Positions 1 through 9,262 are shown, counted from the first letter of the stretch. The stretch: DNA of 64,000 bases from Bacteroides_D sp963546395 (GCA_963546395.1 CAUUMS010000005.1:37116-101115), one strand, 5' to 3'. A program made the numbers and translations. Notes: generated from the letters alone by a model not told the origin.

Positions 1-106
1 GGCCCAGATGGGTAGCGAGATCTACGTGCTCAAAATCAAGAGCATCAGCAAGGACAAGAACCGCGCCAACGTGGGTCACATCACCTTCATGTACAAGTCG
101 AACTAG
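1..106 (+). CDS. C-terminal end of an unidentified protein (cut by window start)
   Basis: An open frame runs from the window edge (codons starting at base 2) to a TAG at 104-106 and encodes 34 residues ending HITFMYKSN. It is followed 21 bases later by a strong terminator, which fits the end of a real gene on the plus strand. The residues are lysine-rich with alternating hydrophobics (IYVLKIKSI), suggesting a beta-strand tail, but I do not recognise the family and the rest of the gene is outside the window. Confidence 0.6.
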   Translation, partial: AQMGSEIYVLKIKSISKDKNRANVGHITFMYKSN

Positions 107-127
107 TGCCCGCTGGGCTCTAACCAT

Positions 128-168
128 AAAGGAGAGGGCCACCTGAGAAAGGTGACCCTCTCCTTTTT
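128..168 (+). terminator. Rho-independent terminator
   Basis: The stem AAGGAGAGGG-C-CACC / GGTG-A-CCCTCTCCTT closes a short TGAGAAA loop and is followed by a run of six to seven T. It ends the partial gene at the window start. The rest of the gap up to 332 shows no gene, repeat or clear promoter. Confidence 0.9.
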
Positions 169-332
169 TATATCTCTATTCTCTACCTCACCTCTTCTTA
201 CACTCCCTTATGCCTCAGAGCCCTCATACCCAATCCACCTCGCACTAACAACGTTCAGCCCACCAAGGGCAAAGCGGCGGTCTACCCTACATGAGAGACT
301 CTAGCGCAAAAGGCTCCTCTCTGTGCACACAA

Positions 333-788
333 TTACGCTAGTTTAAGAGCGCAAGAATCAATCTTCTCCACCCTCCGCTGATGACGTCCACCCTCGTACT
401 GCGCAGTGAGGAATGCGTACAGAATGCTATCCGCCACGCTCGGTGTCACAAAGCGCGCCGGTAGCACCAGCACGTTGGCATCATTGTGCGCCCGCGCCAA
501 ATAGGCCAGCTCTACGTGCCAGCACAAGGCAGCGCGCACGTGCGCATGCCTGTTAAGGCTCATGCCGATTCCATTCCCCGATCCACATAGGGCCACCCCG
601 CAATCCACCTCCCCATTCACTACCGCCCGAGCCAACATGTGGGCAAAATCGGGGTAATCCACACTCGCCTCCGAAGTCGTGCCGAAGTCCACCGTCTCAT
701 AGCCGTGAACTCGCAGCCCCTCGATGAGGTATGACTTCAACTGGTAGCCCGCATGATCCGATGCCAGGCCAATTCGGGAAATACTCAT
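333..788 (-). CDS. rpiB: Ribose-5-phosphate isomerase B
   Basis: This 151-residue protein belongs to the RpiB/LacAB family, which interconverts ribose 5-phosphate and ribulose 5-phosphate in the non-oxidative pentose phosphate pathway in the cytoplasm. The N-terminal strand ends in the phosphate-binding ASDHAGYQLK motif (residues 9-18). The catalytic cysteine is in CGSGNGIGMSLNR (Cys68), and HNDANVLVLPAR follows near residue 102, all in the usual RpiB order. Length is normal for the family. It lies 24 bases downstream of the membrane protein gene ending at 813 and may be the last gene of a yraN-membrane protein-rpiB run. I see no TAnnTTTG box directly upstream, which favours co-transcription. 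Confidence 0.93.
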   Translation of the reverse strand: MSISRIGLASDHAGYQLKSYLIEGLRVHGYETVDFGTTSEASVDYPDFAHMLARAVVNGEVDCGVALCGSGNGIGMSLNRHAHVRAALCWHVELAYLARAHNDANVLVLPARFVTPSVADSILYAFLTAQYEGGRHQRRVEKIDSCALKLA

Positions 789-812
789 CGCAACTAGTAA
801 TTGTTGGTATTA

Positions 813-2114
813 TTAACTCATCGTGCGGGCAGACCGGATATCCCAGAAATGGTACAAGTCTCCCCGCTGCCAGCATAGCACCACGCACAGAGCCACAGCC
901 AGCAACCATGCGTCCTGATTGGCCCCGCTAGCCGTCCCCCACATCACCCATGTCACCCACCAGGCGCACGCCACGTAGGAGCCATTGGCACGGCGAATCG
1001 TCACAACCAGCGCCGCAAACCAGAGGACGGCATAGATCAGCACCGTCGTAGCAAGACCCATCTGCGCTGCCAGATTCATAAAACCGACCGGCGTGGGATT
1101 ATCCTCCAGCTTTCGTAGAAGAGTGCCCACACTAGGCATCGTTCCTTCCCCAGACATCAACTCTTCGTCAAAGACCGATCTCTGCGACCACGGCCACCAG
1201 CGGAGAGAAGGCCATACGCTACGCACAGCGCAAAAGCCACGCACAAGATCTGTCATGTGGGTCGTATCCCTCGATCGGTAGCGGTCGATACCCTCAAGTT
1301 CCCGCCAGAGGTAGCGATACGGTGCCCCATGTCCCACAAGGCGCCAGTGGTGAGTACCACCCGCTATAGCCGCAATCTCATGGGGCTCCAGCAGGCTAAC
1401 ACCCACCGAATCTTTACGGAAACCCTTCGATGTCAGATAATGCACCAGCGCCACGCGCTCGGCCGAGCCAACCCATGGCACCGTCGTATCCCGATGCCCC
1501 ACAGCATGCACCCAGGCACGCTCTAGCTCCTCATCGCACACATTCACCCACACCCTAAGGCCGCTCTCATACTCACGACGCTGCACATCGTGCGTGTACG
1601 GATGCCCATTGGCCGTACGCTCATGCAGTTTCTCCTGCGAGATATCCAGCGCAGGGGTGAAATAATCGTCCATCGTATGCGCCACATACGACAGGGCAAA
1701 CAACGGCAACATGGTTATTGCCACGAATGCGCTCAGCCGACCGATAGAATACGGGATACGCATTGCAAGCACAAAAACCATCGGCACCAGCTGGACAACA
1801 GCAAGCAGGTACAGGGACGGATGACGCCCGATGGGGACGAGAAACGGCATCGCCACCAGGAAAGCCGCAGCAGCCAACACGACGTACCACCTTCGCCTGT
1901 ACACCACGAGCAGGAGCATCACCAGCGGGAATACTAGCAGCAATGGGGCGTAGGTCATCTGCCTCGCCCAGGGGCCCTCCCACACGAACGGGAAGAGACC
2001 GCATAACTGTGCCACAGAAGCTCCGGCCATCAGCACTAGCGCAATCCAGGCCAGCACCTGAAGGCTCCGCCGCCAGCGCATCATGCCCCGTTGCAAGGCG
2101 GAAAGTTCCATCAT
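813..2114 (-). CDS. Polytopic membrane protein of unknown function
   Basis: The 433-residue product has four to five hydrophobic segments in the first third (about residues 18-38, 53-72, 76-95, 98-115 and 122-145). A hydrophilic middle of about 190 residues (about 150-345), rich in Trp, His and Arg, follows, and three more membrane segments lie near the C-terminus (about 350-372, 378-397, 402-418). This looks like an inner-membrane protein with one large soluble loop. I recognise no catalytic motif or family name. Two ATG codons in a row mark the N-terminus (MMELSALQRGMM), so the exact start is open within 12 residues. It sits 12 bases after yraN and 24 bases before rpiB on the same strand, a probable operon. 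Confidence 0.75.
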   Translation of the reverse strand: MMELSALQRGMMRWRRSLQVLAWIALVLMAGASVAQLCGLFPFVWEGPWARQMTYAPLLLVFPLVMLLLVVYRRRWYVVLAAAAFLVAMPFLVPIGRHPSLYLLAVVQLVPMVFVLAMRIPYSIGRLSAFVAITMLPLFALSYVAHTMDDYFTPALDISQEKLHERTANGHPYTHDVQRREYESGLRVWVNVCDEELERAWVHAVGHRDTTVPWVGSAERVALVHYLTSKGFRKDSVGVSLLEPHEIAAIAGGTHHWRLVGHGAPYRYLWRELEGIDRYRSRDTTHMTDLVRGFCAVRSVWPSLRWWPWSQRSVFDEELMSGEGTMPSVGTLLRKLEDNPTPVGFMNLAAQMGLATTVLIYAVLWFAALVVTIRRANGSYVACAWWVTWVMWGTASGANQDAWLLAVALCVVLCWQRGDLYHFWDIRSARTMS

Positions 2115-2126
2115 CCGTTACAGCCG

Positions 2127-2507
2127 TTAAAAACCCGGTACAATGGCATCCGGGAAATACTCTATACTGTGCTGCCCCGAGCGGTCAATCACTATCACCA
2201 GGAGATCGATCTGTATCGACTCCACCCACGAATGCCTTTGCGCGTAAGCATCTGCCGCCTCGATCAACCGCCGCTCCTGGCCACCATGCACCAGCTCGCC
2301 GAGCTCCAAGGAATCCGAGGCCCTACGGGTTTTCACCTCCACCACATGCGCCCGATCCCCGCAGCGCGCCACAATGTCCAGCTCCAGATGCCCTGCGTGC
2401 CAATTGCGAGCCTCGATGCTGAGACCGCGATTCACCAGATAGGCGCAAGCCATCTCCTCACCCCTAAAGCCCAAACGCTTTCGTCGTCCCCGATCAGAAC
2501 CGGCCAT
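2127..2507 (-). CDS. yraN: UPF0102/YraN family putative endonuclease
   Basis: The 126-residue product has the UPF0102 layout: a basic N-terminus, G-x-x-G-E-x-x-A (FRGEEMACAYL, residues 15-25), then the endonuclease-like core with HLELDIVAR near residue 42 and VVEVKTRRA near residue 55. This E/D...ExK pattern is that of the restriction-endonuclease-like (PD-(D/E)xK) fold. The cellular role of YraN proteins is poorly known; in many bacteria the gene lies near rnhB. Here the downstream neighbours are a membrane protein and rpiB. Length is normal for the family. Confidence 0.88.
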   Translation of the reverse strand: MAGSDRGRRKRLGFRGEEMACAYLVNRGLSIEARNWHAGHLELDIVARCGDRAHVVEVKTRRASDSLELGELVHGGQERRLIEAADAYAQRHSWVESIQIDLLVIVIDRSGQHSIEYFPDAIVPGF

Positions 2508-2568
2508 TCGATCAATGCGACCTATCGTCTAAACAATCCACCCTCCGTATCACCCACCTGTACAACTC

Positions 2569-2604
2569 AAAGAGTGGGGAGGCGTTTAGACCACCTCCCC
2601 ACTC
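2569..2604 (-). terminator. Rho-independent terminator of the M20 dipeptidase gene
   Basis: Read on the minus strand, an 11-bp perfect stem (GAGTGGGGAGG / CCTCCCCACTC, loop of 11) is followed by TTTG. It lies about 30 bases after the stop of the M20 peptidase. Confidence 0.8.
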
Positions 2605-2633
2605 CTGTACTAACTCATGCCGCTATAGGGCTA

Positions 2634-4007
2634 CTACTTCTTGAAGCCCTCGGCAAAGTAGCGATAGAACAACGGTATCGTGCGAATCCCCCGCAGGAAC
2701 TGCTCCACCGGGTAATTCTCATTGGGCGAGTGGATGGCATCCGACTCGAGGCCAAACCCGAGAAGCACGCTCTTAACCCCCAGCTTCTTCTCAAACGTGC
2801 TGATAATCGGGATGCTACCCCCGCTGCGGAACGCCACAGGCTCCTTCCCCAGCGACTCCGTCACCGCGCGCTTAGCCGCAAGGTAAGCCACAGTGTCCGT
2901 GGGCGACACGTAGGGAACCCCGCCGTGATGCAGCACTGCATCCACCTTCACCGACTTCGGCGCCAGGCTCTTGAAGTACTTGATGAACAGCTCGCCGATC
3001 TTGTTGTAATCCTGGTTAGGCACCAGACGCATGCTAATCTTGGCGTAAGCCTTCGAGGGGATAACCGTCTTGGCCCCTTCCCCGATGTAGCCGCCCCAGA
3101 TACCATTCACGTCGCAAGTGGGCCGTATACCCGTGCGCTCCATGGTGGAGTACCCCTCTTCACCCTGCACCTCCTCCACGTTGAGGGCCTTCTTGTAGTT
3201 CTCGAGGCTAAACGGAGCCCGCGCCATCGACTCCCTATCGGCCTGGCTCACCTCCAGCACATCGTCGTAGAAGCCCGGTATCGTCACGTGCCCCTTCTCA
3301 TCTATCAGCTGGCCTATCATCTTCGCTAGCACGTTGATCGGATTGGCCACAGCACCCCCATACAGGCCCGAGTGCAGATCCTGACTTGGCCCCGTCACCG
3401 ACACCTCCACGTAACAGAGCCCGCGCAGCCCCACCGTCACCGACGGCGTGTCGACACCCAGCATGGACGTATCCGACACCAGGATGATATCGCTCTTCAC
3501 GAGATCCTTATGCGTATCCAACCACTTGCTCAGGCTCCCCGACCCGATCTCCTCCTCACCCTCAATCATGAACTTCACGTTGCACGGCAGCGTGCCCGTG
3601 CGCATCATCAGCTCGAACGCCTTGGCATGCATGAACGCCTGCCCCTTGTCGTCATCAGCCCCACGGCACCAGATTCGTCCATCCTTTATCACCGGCTCAA
3701 AGGGATCCGTGCGCCACTCATCCACCGGATCCACCGGCATCACGTCGTAGTGGCCATACACCAGCACCGTCGGCTTCGAGGGATCAATGATCTTCTCACC
3801 ATACACCACCGGGTTCCCCTCCGTGGGCATCACCTCAGCCTTGTCAGCCCCCGCCTTCAGGATGGCATCGCGCCAGTACTCCGCCGCACGCACCATATCG
3901 GGCTTATGCTCCGCCTGCGAGCTGATAGACGGGATGCGCAGCAGCCCGAACAACTCCTCCAGAAACCGTTTCTCATTCTCCGCCACGTACTTCTTTATCG
4001 ACTCCAT
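2634..4007 (-). CDS. M20 family metallo-dipeptidase
   Basis: The 457-residue product is an M20A-type cytosolic dipeptidase, a two-zinc enzyme that cleaves dipeptides or tripeptides. Visible metal motifs in order are VYGHYDVMPVDP (first His and the Asp after it), GADDDKGQ (bridging Asp), EGEEEIGS (catalytic and metal Glu) and a C-terminal AIHSPNENYP that supplies the last His. The dimerisation domain with LHSGLYGGAV lies between. The frame stays open to 4088, but I place the start at 4007 (MESIKKYVAENEKRF), where homology-like sequence begins. A promoter box at 4057-4064 would lie inside the longer version. The gene stands alone between a terminator and the divergent DUF1847 gene. It fits a peptide-based metabolism together with the POT transporter at 48.6 kb. 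Confidence 0.92.
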   Translation of the reverse strand: MESIKKYVAENEKRFLEELFGLLRIPSISSQAEHKPDMVRAAEYWRDAILKAGADKAEVMPTEGNPVVYGEKIIDPSKPTVLVYGHYDVMPVDPVDEWRTDPFEPVIKDGRIWCRGADDDKGQAFMHAKAFELMMRTGTLPCNVKFMIEGEEEIGSGSLSKWLDTHKDLVKSDIILVSDTSMLGVDTPSVTVGLRGLCYVEVSVTGPSQDLHSGLYGGAVANPINVLAKMIGQLIDEKGHVTIPGFYDDVLEVSQADRESMARAPFSLENYKKALNVEEVQGEEGYSTMERTGIRPTCDVNGIWGGYIGEGAKTVIPSKAYAKISMRLVPNQDYNKIGELFIKYFKSLAPKSVKVDAVLHHGGVPYVSPTDTVAYLAAKRAVTESLGKEPVAFRSGGSIPIISTFEKKLGVKSVLLGFGLESDAIHSPNENYPVEQFLRGIRTIPLFYRYFAEGFKK

Positions 4008-4056
4008 ACCAGTCAGTGTTAGGGTTGACGCAGCAGCCCCGCGGCCGCTACCATGG

Positions 4057-4064
4057 CAAATGTA
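4057..4064 (-). promoter_or_regulatory. Bacteroidetes -7 box (TACATTTG) for the M20 dipeptidase
   Basis: TACATTTG on the minus strand matches TAnnTTTG. It predicts a transcript start near 4052 and a leader of about 45 bases, and it supports the start at 4007 rather than 4088. Confidence 0.6.
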
Positions 4065-4223
4065 GCGAAAAGGGTGGAATCTATCCAAAGAGCACCCCCA
4101 TACACCAACAAGCCATCTCCCCTACCCCGCACTAGCGCACGGGTAGTCTATCCACCGTCATATTCGGGCAACGGAGCCCCTCTGCCAGACCCACGAACAA
4201 TTGGTCTATTCCGCACGTTGCCA

Positions 4224-4721
4224 ATGCAGACAATGGACGATAGCATGGAAAACAACTACGGCTACAGCCCCGAGGACGTCGAGATAATGCGCATGGCGAA
4301 GGAGGCCACCGTCCTTCGGGGAGAGAAGATTGAGGAGATACGGCTCTGGGCCCGCAATGCGGGTATTAGGAAGATTGGCATCGCCAACTGTGCGGCCCTC
4401 GCCCGTGAGGCCGAGGTGGTGGCCGAACGCCTATCCGACGAATTCGAGGTGCGCGCCGTCGGCTGCAAGGTCGACAAGATACCGCTGGCCGATCTCATCC
4501 ACGAGGAGGATGCTACGGGCCTCGCCTGCAACCCCATCGGCCAGGTGCGCGAGCTCGAGGAGTGGGGCTGCGAGTTCATCATAGTGATGGGGCTCTGCCT
4601 CGGTCATGATATGCTGCTGGCCAAATACTGCCATGTGCCCATGACCACGCTCATTGTCAAAGATCGGGCCCATAAGCACAACCCCATGGAATCCATCCAT
4701 CCGATGCCCGAGCAGCAGTAG
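4224..4721 (+). CDS. DUF1847 family protein (putative metal-binding)
   Basis: The product (165 residues from the ATG at 4224; ATGs at 4233 and 4245 also possible) matches the DUF1847 core. In order it shows IRKIGIANCAAL, FEVRAVGCKVDKIP, ACNPIGQ, IIVMGLCLGHD and TTLIVKDRAHKHNP. Six cysteines are present (IANC, VGCK, LACN, WGCE, GLCL, KYCH), most in conserved positions. Many DUF1847 members also begin with a short Cys-rich zinc-ribbon-like segment; that is missing here, since the residues before the core (MENNYGYSPEDVEIM) hold no Cys. Function is unknown. The frame is open upstream to 4053, but that part has no family similarity and overlaps the divergent promoter. A strong terminator follows. 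Confidence 0.85.
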   Translation: MQTMDDSMENNYGYSPEDVEIMRMAKEATVLRGEKIEEIRLWARNAGIRKIGIANCAALAREAEVVAERLSDEFEVRAVGCKVDKIPLADLIHEEDATGLACNPIGQVRELEEWGCEFIIVMGLCLGHDMLLAKYCHVPMTTLIVKDRAHKHNPMESIHPMPEQQ

Positions 4722-4747
4722 CATCGCATCGGTACCTCGCACTCTAT

Positions 4748-4791
4748 AGGCCTCCACATCTGCGCATACAGGCAAGTGTGGAGGCCTTTTT
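4748..4791 (+). terminator. Rho-independent terminator after the DUF1847 gene
   Basis: A perfect 11-bp stem (AGGCCTCCACA / TGTGGAGGCCT) around an 18-base loop is followed by five T. Its position inside the upstream extension of the patatin frame argues that the patatin gene starts downstream. Confidence 0.88.
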
Positions 4792-4872
4792 GCGGGTGCA
4801 GATCAGGCCCACCCGCCCAACAAGGCGCACCTGGCAATGCGTCCGCATCTTGCGTAGCGTTCGGCAAATCAT

Positions 4873-4880
4873 TACCTTTG
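4873..4880 (+). promoter_or_regulatory. Bacteroidetes -7 box (TACCTTTG) upstream of the patatin gene
   Basis: TACCTTTG follows directly after the DUF1847 terminator. A start near 4885 would give the patatin mRNA a leader of about 130 bases. Confidence 0.6.
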
Positions 4881-5017
4881 CCTTCGTGGGTGCCACTCGT
4901 ACCCACCCTATCACATCTCTACCAAGATCCCTCAGATACAAAACGAGCTCTAATCCTCTCACAACCACACGCTGCGCACCCCACCCTCCCCCTGCGCATC
5001 GACGAAATGCATGCTCC

Positions 5018-7450
5018 ATGCTTCAAGCTATCGCACTCCGAGCAAGGGAAGCCCTCCGGGGTGCCATCTGCATTGCGCTACTCATTCTTCTCACGCATCT
5101 TCCTTGGCTCCAAGCCACCGCATCGCACACGTCAAGCCGAGGAATCCACCTTCACCCTAGTGACTCAGTAGCCTACCGGCCTGCTGACACCCCACAACAT
5201 CGCGACTCCGCCGCAGTCAACACGCTAGGCGCAGAATCCGTCACTGGGGCCACTGCCCCATCTCGTCCCAAGGTGGGGCTACTACTCAGCGGGGGTGGTG
5301 CCCGCGGAATGGCCCACATCGGAGTGCTCCGCATGCTAGAGGAGCATGGCATCCGGCCCGACTACATCGCCGGCACCAGCATGGGAGCCATACTCGGGGC
5401 CCTGTACGCCATCGGCTACAATGCCGATCAGCTCGAGCAGATGGCCATATCGCAAAACTGGCGCACCCTCCTGTCGAACGACCTAGACCTAAGCGAAGTA
5501 GCCATCGACCTCAAGAACACCGTCGACTGCTCCCAGCTCGAGCTCGTGTGGCAGCGGGGGAACTTCCGTTTCCCTTTAGGGCTCGTGGAAGGCAAAAACC
5601 TGTGGATGTTCTTCCAGACCCTCACCTGGCCCCGGGCCGACGTGCGCCACTTCGATAGCCTCTGCATCCCATTCCGCTGCTGCGCCGTCAACATCCGCGA
5701 TGGGCGGCTCATGGAGTTCAGCCAGGGCTCCCTACCGCTCGCCATGCGCGCCAGCATGGCCATACCCGGTGCCTTCACCCCCGTGCGGGTGGGCGACAGC
5801 GCGCTCTACGTGGATGGCGGTGTCACCGATAACTTTCCCTACAACTCGGTCAAGCGAATGGGTGCCGACTTCGTGATAGGCAGCTACACCGGCCCCACCC
5901 CAGCCACCGACTCCGTCTACTACTCCGCCCGCGACATCGTGACCCGCTCCTCCATGTTCGCCGGTATGGTACGGGCCTTCGACGACATGCCCAAGTGCGA
6001 CATCCTCGTCATGCCCCCTCTCGATGGCTACAACGTGCTGTCATTCCGCAGCGTCGCGCGCATCATCCAGCATGGGTATCAGGAGGCTCAGCAACATGAG
6101 GCAGAGTTTGCGGCTCTCGCTCAACGACTCGGCTCCACCCCGTCAGCCCCACGTTGCGACTCCATCGACACCCGGCGCACCATCTACCTGCGCGACATCG
6201 TGGTGGAGGGATCACCCCCGCACATGACCGACTTCTTCCGCCGTCGACTACAGATTGAGACCCCCGACACGCTCTCAGCCACACGTCTCGGCGAGGGGCT
6301 GGCACGTCTCTACAGCACCCGCTTCCTGGAGCAGGCCGATCTAGATCTCGATTCCACTGGTACGCTACACATCCACACGCAGATGCGCGAGCGGATACGG
6401 CTCAAGCTGGGGCTCAACTTCAACAACGAGTGGGGGGCAGGACTCGTGGTGCGCATGGGAATACTCAATCCCTTCGTTCGGGCCGGACGGCTCAACCTCA
6501 ACGCCGAGATAGCCACCCAGCCGCGCGTCAAGGCCAACCACTACTTCTACTTCAACCGCCAGCGGGAAACGCTGTTCAACCTCGGGGCCTACTACTCGTC
6601 ATCCTACCTCCCCTTCTACGTGGGCGACCAACGCATCGCCGACATCTGGCAGCACCTCGTGGAGCTTGAGGCCAGCGTGGGACAGATCATCAAGACCAAC
6701 GGCCTTGTGGAGGTAGGGGCCAGCGTGCAGTCGGAGTGGCAGCTCCCCAGCCGCTCATACATCTACTGGCTCGGGCAAATCACCGGGCGACTCGACCAGC
6801 AGGAGCTCTCCCTCTTCTTCCGGAGTGAGCTGAACACTCTCGACAGGCACTACTACCCCACCCGGGGGCAAAGGATCTACCTGCGCGTCAACTACGCATT
6901 CCGCACAGGGCTAAGCAGCTCGCGCCTGTCGAAGCCCGCCGACGGCGGGGCAGAGGTGGAGCACGAGTTCGGCAAAGACCCCCGGGCTCTGAGCGGCATC
7001 CTACGCTACGATGGGTACCTCACCCTCGGCACCCCACGAGTGGTGGGGCATCTCAGCGGGGCGGCCGCCCTCAATAACGCCACCAAGGGGCGTTTTAGCC
7101 GATTCCGCATCGGTGGTCAAGATGAGGTGCAGCGTAGCGAGATGCAAGACATCGCCTTTTACGGGATGGGGTTCCGGCAGCTCTCAGCCAACAATGCGTT
7201 GACCATCCGTCTCGGGCTGCGAGTGAGGCTGTGGCGTGAGTTCTACACCCTGCTCAAGAGCAACTACCTGGTGCACACCGATCGCATGAACGACATCCTC
7301 CTCACCCTCTTCGACGTATCTAACGGCCGGCTCGGTGGGGCAGCTGCGCTCGGGTGGCGTACACGCCTCGGGGTACTCGAGGGGGGCATCTCAGGCAATT
7401 CGGTAGATCGGCAGCCGCGATTCTATTTCTCCCTGGGGATCCCCTTCTAA
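5018..7450 (+). CDS. Patatin phospholipase with C-terminal outer-membrane barrel (type Vd-like)
   Basis: From the ATG at 5018 the product is 810 residues. A signal-like hydrophobic stretch (about 14-36) precedes the patatin domain (about 85-290). That domain carries the oxyanion loop SGGGARGMAHIG (91-102), the nucleophile elbow GTSMG (Ser121) and the second catalytic residue in VDGG (Asp266), the Ser-Asp dyad of patatin lipases. A POTRA-like linker (about 395-460) follows, then some 350 residues of aromatic, alternating strands ending in FYFSLGIPF, typical of a 16-strand BamA/TamA-type barrel with terminal Phe. The same order is known from PlpD-type (type Vd) secretion proteins. It should display or release a phospholipase A at the cell surface. 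The frame is open to 4778, but the upstream part contains a terminator and a promoter. Confidence 0.88.
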   Translation: MLQAIALRAREALRGAICIALLILLTHLPWLQATASHTSSRGIHLHPSDSVAYRPADTPQHRDSAAVNTLGAESVTGATAPSRPKVGLLLSGGGARGMAHIGVLRMLEEHGIRPDYIAGTSMGAILGALYAIGYNADQLEQMAISQNWRTLLSNDLDLSEVAIDLKNTVDCSQLELVWQRGNFRFPLGLVEGKNLWMFFQTLTWPRADVRHFDSLCIPFRCCAVNIRDGRLMEFSQGSLPLAMRASMAIPGAFTPVRVGDSALYVDGGVTDNFPYNSVKRMGADFVIGSYTGPTPATDSVYYSARDIVTRSSMFAGMVRAFDDMPKCDILVMPPLDGYNVLSFRSVARIIQHGYQEAQQHEAEFAALAQRLGSTPSAPRCDSIDTRRTIYLRDIVVEGSPPHMTDFFRRRLQIETPDTLSATRLGEGLARLYSTRFLEQADLDLDSTGTLHIHTQMRERIRLKLGLNFNNEWGAGLVVRMGILNPFVRAGRLNLNAEIATQPRVKANHYFYFNRQRETLFNLGAYYSSSYLPFYVGDQRIADIWQHLVELEASVGQIIKTNGLVEVGASVQSEWQLPSRSYIYWLGQITGRLDQQELSLFFRSELNTLDRHYYPTRGQRIYLRVNYAFRTGLSSSRLSKPADGGAEVEHEFGKDPRALSGILRYDGYLTLGTPRVVGHLSGAAALNNATKGRFSRFRIGGQDEVQRSEMQDIAFYGMGFRQLSANNALTIRLGLRVRLWREFYTLLKSNYLVHTDRMNDILLTLFDVSNGRLGGAAALGWRTRLGVLEGGISGNSVDRQPRFYFSLGIPF

Positions 7451-7464
7451 GCAACGCCCTCGCA

Positions 7465-9258
7465 TCACCACACGAACGGGCACGACACCTCGCTGGCGTT
7501 GCCCAACTCATCGGAAACCCGCAGCCAGAGCTGATGTGTGGTGCGGGGGGCAATGCGGCTGCTGTCGAGCATGTAGACGGCTCGCCCAGCCTTAGGCTCA
7601 TACTCTAGCAGCATCCAGGAGCCATCCACCAGTCCCTCCAACTTCGCCACGCGGCTCCCCCGATCCCCCACGTGAAACGTCAGCCTGTCGCTCCCCGTGA
7701 CATTCCGGTGGCATATGGTTCGCAAGCCGCGGTAGCGCACAGCGGGGGCCATGCTATCCACCTGCAATGCGTAGCGGCCAAACTCGCGCAGCGAACACTC
7801 ATACACGTCGCCCTGCCGCACTGGGGTGGCGTAGTACTCGTAGCGTTTTCCCCGGGCATTCCAACGACCCAGGTACAGCTTGTCGCGCAACGCCTCGGGT
7901 ACTCCTTTGGTGTTGATCTTCAGCTGGCAGGGACGATGCAGGGGAGTACCATCCGGCCCAATGTCCACGGCAGGGGCAAAGTCGGCCGTATCGCGCCAGA
8001 GTGCCTCAGCCCGAATGCCCAAATCGTAGTACAGCGTCATAGGGGGAACTTGCAGCGTGAAGCTATCCCCTTGCAGGGTTCCTCCCCGGGCCCATGGAAT
8101 CTTTGGTAGTCCCGTCTCAGCCCCCGCAGGCACCGGAGTCCCACCCTTCACCGTGAGATGAAGCGTGCTCCGGTTTCCAGCGATATCGTACGCGACGATG
8201 GTCACCCGGCGCACCTCGCCGCGGGGCAGAACCAGCAACCCTCGTCCCATAGCTGCGCTCCGCGAGAGCAGGTTGCCCGGCAAACGGAACAGCAAGTGCA
8301 CCCGCTTTTTCGACTGTATATACAGCTGATAATCGATGTGCGCATCCGCATAATGCGTCTCCTCAAACGCCACCTGGTCGACGTTAAACGCATAGCGCAT
8401 CCCCGTGTCCAGGAGCATCTGCAATCCAGCCACGTTGCACACCAGGCTGCGAGGATTCACCGGATCGCGCACCTCCACCCCCAGCCCGCACGGCGACGGC
8501 AGCACCAGCGTGTCGGGCACGTAGTAGCGTCCCTTGCTACCCAGCACCCGCACCACCTTACGCCGCCGCAGCGACTCCCCGTAGCGCGCCGTATCTATGG
8601 CGTAGGTGTATAGGCGAAAAAACTGGGGTGGAGCCGTGTCCGCGTAGCGCACCCCCGAGAGGTAGGAGTTGTAGGGCACGTTGCCCTCCGTGAGGCGGAG
8701 CTCGAAATGGAGATGGGGCCCGCCCGAGCTCCCCGTATTCCCGCTGTATGCTATCACCTGTCCCGGGAGCACGGGAAACTGCCCAGCCTGCGGGTAGAGC
8801 TCTGTCACATACTGCTGCTGCGCATACTGCTGCGCTCGCACCCATTCCGCCACCTCAGGCACAAAGCGTTGCAGGTGACCGTAAACCGACATGCTACCGT
8901 TCGGGTGGGCCACGTAAAGTGCCAGCCCGTAGCCCTTCGTGGCAATGCTAATGCGCACAATCTGCCCCTCGGCCACTGCGTAGACCGGTTGCCCCTCCTG
9001 TCCCCCCGTGCGCAGATCGGTACCCGCATGGAAATGCCTTGCCCGCACCTCACCAAACGAGCCCGAGAGGCTCAACGGCTCGGCCAGCGGAGCCACATAG
9101 GTACCCTGTGGGTAGGCACGCCGATCGAGCTGCCTGAAAGGCTGCCCAAAAGTCGGAAGGCTGCACAGCCCGACGAGCACCAAGAGAATCGGCCCGCGCA
9201 GCGAGCTCACATGCGCAAAGCCCGCCTTAGTTCTGGCGGGCATCCCACTCCAACGCAT
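7465..9258 (-). CDS. Exported M23 family (LytM) metallopeptidase
   Basis: The 597-residue product begins with a basic stretch and a hydrophobic signal (about residues 20-38, ending LPTFGQ). The M23 domain follows (about 60-205) with the zinc motif HAGTD (HxxxD, near residue 76), a YGHL motif and HLHFE near residue 181. These are the residues of an active LytM-type endopeptidase that cuts peptidoglycan cross-links, or of a close divisome regulator. The remaining 390 residues look like beta-rich extracellular domains that I cannot name. The start lies 4 bases after thyA, so the two genes and the upstream exported protein probably form one operon. It converges on the patatin gene with only 14 bases between stops. 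Confidence 0.87.
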   Translation of the reverse strand: MRWSGMPARTKAGFAHVSSLRGPILLVLVGLCSLPTFGQPFRQLDRRAYPQGTYVAPLAEPLSLSGSFGEVRARHFHAGTDLRTGGQEGQPVYAVAEGQIVRISIATKGYGLALYVAHPNGSMSVYGHLQRFVPEVAEWVRAQQYAQQQYVTELYPQAGQFPVLPGQVIAYSGNTGSSGGPHLHFELRLTEGNVPYNSYLSGVRYADTAPPQFFRLYTYAIDTARYGESLRRRKVVRVLGSKGRYYVPDTLVLPSPCGLGVEVRDPVNPRSLVCNVAGLQMLLDTGMRYAFNVDQVAFEETHYADAHIDYQLYIQSKKRVHLLFRLPGNLLSRSAAMGRGLLVLPRGEVRRVTIVAYDIAGNRSTLHLTVKGGTPVPAGAETGLPKIPWARGGTLQGDSFTLQVPPMTLYYDLGIRAEALWRDTADFAPAVDIGPDGTPLHRPCQLKINTKGVPEALRDKLYLGRWNARGKRYEYYATPVRQGDVYECSLREFGRYALQVDSMAPAVRYRGLRTICHRNVTGSDRLTFHVGDRGSRVAKLEGLVDGSWMLLEYEPKAGRAVYMLDSSRIAPRTTHQLWLRVSDELGNASEVSCPFVW

Positions 9259-9262
9259 CGCC

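Noticed and set aside
2091..3329. 412-codon open frame on the plus strand opposite yraN and the M20 dipeptidase
   Set aside because: The minus-strand proteins carry clear family motifs through the whole region; the plus frame is a high-GC shadow with Arg/His/Leu-rich, protein-unlike sequence.
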